From: Eonycteris spelaea
Lineage: Eukaryota; Chordata; Mammalia; Chiroptera; Pteropodidae
NCBI GenBank assembly: GCA_003508835.1
Contig: PUFA01000027.1
Span: forward strand, 4,402,001-4,466,000
Length of the DNA stretch: 64,000 nt
Direction: 5' to 3'
Positions 61,646 to 64,000 of this stretch are shown one piece after another. The stretch's first letter is position 1, and each line of letters starts with the position of its first letter. The translations under genes were made by a program, and so were the position numbers. Below the pieces are notes generated by a model, which saw nothing but the letters and a program-made list of their open reading frames with translations, did not search any database and was not told the origin of the DNA.

Positions 61646-62204
61646 TGGTCCTGCCTCAGAATCCCCTCTGGGGCAGACACCAGTGGTTGTCTCCCTGACA
61701 ACCAAATTCGACTTCTTCATTTGCAACAGAACCCTCGTTGTGTTCAGGTGACAGTGCGTCACCTGATAAAACATGATTATCTCAATTTTACGCTCTAGTC
61801 ACGTCATCCCATTGAACTTTCCCAAATACCTTCCAATCTCCTTGCAGCTAGCGGCCCCCGCAGTTCTGGCCAAAAACGTGTAAGGAGTCTGCTGGGAACA
61901 GCAGTTTCTGGGAAAGTTTCGCTTTTAAAAAAAGTTGAAGGTGCACAAGGAGAGCTGTCTGGTGCCATTCTTTGAGGCTGGTAATGAGAGGATGTGCTGC
62001 TGGAAGCAGAGGTGATCTGTGAAAAATTTTTTAAGTTAATTTTAAAAAATTAAAAAATCTTTTAATTTTTTTTTTTTTTAATTAAAAGCTAACATGCTGA
62101 GAAGGTAGGACAGAAAGAAAGCCTGGGATCCTGATGACATCGCTGAGCTGCACCAGCCGTGGAGGAGACTTCTTGTTGTGTGAGATAATTAGAATATTAT
62201 GGGA

Positions 62205-62350
62205 TATTTTGTTAATTGCAGCTTTAATCATTTCTAATGGTACACAGGGCTAATTTAGAATGCAAATCAGAATTTCTGGTAATGGGGCCTGGGTTACTTG
62301 CATTTTTAACAAACTCTCAATTCTTTGTGTACTGAAGTCTAAGTACACTG
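62205..62350. mobile_element. MER5-like fragment, weak
   Basis: Contains gcaaatcagaatttctggtaatggggcctgggttacttgcatttttaacaaac, the central part of the MER5 pattern. Confidence 0.5.
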
Positions 62351-62894
62351 ATCTAAGGTCACCTATCCAGAAAATGGTGAAGCTGCTTCCAACTGGCCCA
62401 TGTTTTTCCACTTCACTGTGCTACAACGAATGGAAAGACATCTGTATTCTTCACGCGTTACCACAGCTCCCATGGGAATGCTGATATAAGACATATCAGA
62501 AAGTAATAAGAAAGGAAATAACCTGAAGAAAACACATCTTCAAGTTTTTCATTTAACTTGTAAAACCATATTTGCATATAAATTGGGAAGTAAGAGGTAT
62601 GTGGGGAGTTGTGAGAAGAGAGGGAGAAGCCAAGATAGCGCTCGCTTTTCACATTAATTAAAAAGGACCCGCGAAAGGGTCGTAGCTCCCGGATGTCTGA
62701 AATGCTCTCCATAATCAGTTTACACAACTTTTCGTAAATATGTCAACTACACATATCAGAATACACTCTAATAATAGATATAGAGACACGATCTCTTTGT
62801 CTAAAAAACCTTCCAGACTTCCCATTTAGAGTATCTGTTATCTTCATCATAACCCCTAGAGTTGGCTCTGTTTCCCATTCAGGAGTGATTTCAT

Positions 62895-63195
62895 GCACAG
62901 AAAGTTGTATGTGAGCTCCCTGAAGAGGGTAGCCATCTCTCTTTTGTTCATTGTCCTATCCGCACAACGCTTTGATCCTAGTAAGAGGTGTTCATCTAAC
63001 ATTAACCATAAGATCCCCAGAGACCCAGAAGGCAGGTACTTTCTTGGGAACTGGTGTTCGTGAGGCACCTGGAAGGTATCATTACCTCATTCCTTCAGAT
63101 GGGGTCCAGAACATAGAAAAGCAAAGTTCTAAAGGTCACAGAGCTAAACAGTAACAGAGTCAGCTCTCTCTGAATTTATTTTTGTGCCTTTCTCT
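62895..63195. repeat. L2 3' end (sense) followed by a MIR fragment (antisense)
   Basis: 62895-63010 has gtgagctccctgaagagggtagccatctctcttttgttcattgtcctatcc, an L2 3' region. 63075-63195 has tatcattacctcattccttcagatgggg and aaaggtcacagagctaaacagtaacagag, matching reverse MIR. Confidence 0.55.
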
Positions 63196-64000
63196 CAGGT
63201 TCATTCCTCACAATGCCAAAATCGCCCTTCTTTAAAATCAACATTGAACATATCTTCCCCATGAAGATGACATGGAACAGCAAGGTAACTCTATCCTCGA
63301 CAAATAACATTCAGCCATTTAAGATAAAAAATGGTACATTTGCGTTTCTCTCAAAATTAGAATTTAATGTCCTGAAGATAGAGACACAACTCTTACATTG
63401 TATGTTGTATACAGCATAATAACCAGTAGATGGAAATTTAGTATGCATTCACCCTGTTAATAGATCAAAGCACAAGTTTTTAGACCCTCACCTTCTTCAG
63501 ATCCCAGTTCAAAGCTTTAGAGCAAGAATCAGCATCTCACTAAGTTTACAAAGAAATAAGTCTGGCCACTCCCTTTCCAATCCCGGGCACATCAGGGATT
63601 CTGTTCCGCAGTAGCTAGCAATCAAAAGGAAACTTGCAGAAATTTAACCCATTTCCCTTTTGCCCCGAGAATACGTGATGGCAGCACTTGGGCTGCAGCA
63701 TTCACCCTGAGATAACTCACGGATTACAGTCCTAACCTTACCCCCAAAGTCTGCCACCAATTATCTTGCTTTTATTATTATTTTCACATACCTCTAGTAT
63801 ATCGATAGTCTTTGGAAACAAATAACATTCATTTATAGCATTCTGTTTTTAGTAGTGGTATTTCCATTTACAAAATGTAGTAATTCTCAATCGCTGAAAA
63901 TGTCAAATCCTAGAAAACATAGCATTCCTACATGTGATGTTAACATCGTTCTCAAACAGTTGTTAGCTGGAGATTCAATTGATGAATCCGATTTATGTAT
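63196..64000. other. Downstream intergenic to window end, nothing recognised
   Basis: No gene, splice-supported exon or named repeat was seen. Confidence 0.45.

Noticed and set aside
48220..64000. Search for COL28A1, the next gene I recall beyond C1GALT1 in human
   Set aside because: No collagen Gly-X-Y coding, von Willebrand A domain or plausible exon seen; the human spacing would place it beyond this window.
1..64000. CRISPR arrays, operons, tRNA or rRNA genes, or a prokaryotic-style system
   Set aside because: Composition, introns and repeats are mammalian; no regularly spaced direct repeats or tRNA cloverleaf were noticed by eye.

Overview
The window is vertebrate nuclear DNA, almost certainly from a placental mammal. 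It has one spliced gene with a CpG-island promoter and long AT-rich introns, crowded with mammalian repeats (MIR, L2, L1, MLT1 LTRs, Tigger and hAT-Charlie elements). The youngest-looking L1 3' ends (about 3.8-4.35 kb and 6.44-6.6 kb) and the two internally deleted Tigger1 copies look laurasiatherian. The L1 tails resemble those I associate with bats, but that is a soft inference. No primate Alu, rodent B1/B2, carnivore, ruminant or vesper-bat SINE was recognised.

The only gene I can support is C1GALT1 (core 1 beta-1,3-galactosyltransferase, T-synthase) on the + strand. A CpG island at about 20.56-21.78 kb holds the promoter and a mostly non-coding exon 1 ending at the donor 21196/21197. Coding exons are 37479-37698 (exon starts 37462), 41139-41806 and 47348-47563. 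They join in frame (intron phases 1 and 0) into a 367-residue type II Golgi enzyme with an N-terminal membrane anchor, a GT31 DDD metal-binding motif and six luminal cysteines. The 3'UTR runs to poly(A) signals at 47906 and 48196.

Layout. 1-20.5 kb is upstream intergenic DNA: an RTE-type fragment, L1 pieces, two antisense MLT1 LTRs and a 1.1-kb element with about 130-bp inverted termini. 20.5-21.8 kb is the promoter and exon 1. 21.2-37.46 kb is intron 1, holding nested Tigger elements and a sense L1 inserted into an antisense L1. 37.7-41.1 kb and 41.8-47.3 kb are introns 2 and 3. 48.2-64 kb is downstream intergenic DNA with MIR, MER5-like, L1 and simple repeats and no recognisable gene.

Most notable: a C-terminal frame change in C1GALT1 that replaces the usual ending and adds four residues; an exon 1 ATG that after splicing reads in frame into the C1GALT1 start; an 11-unit GCC repeat in the 5' region; the long-inverted-repeat element at 8.72-9.87 kb; a Tigger1-derived MITE inside a MER44-like element; and a perfect 15-bp-arm hairpin in intron 2. 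I found no new multi-gene system.
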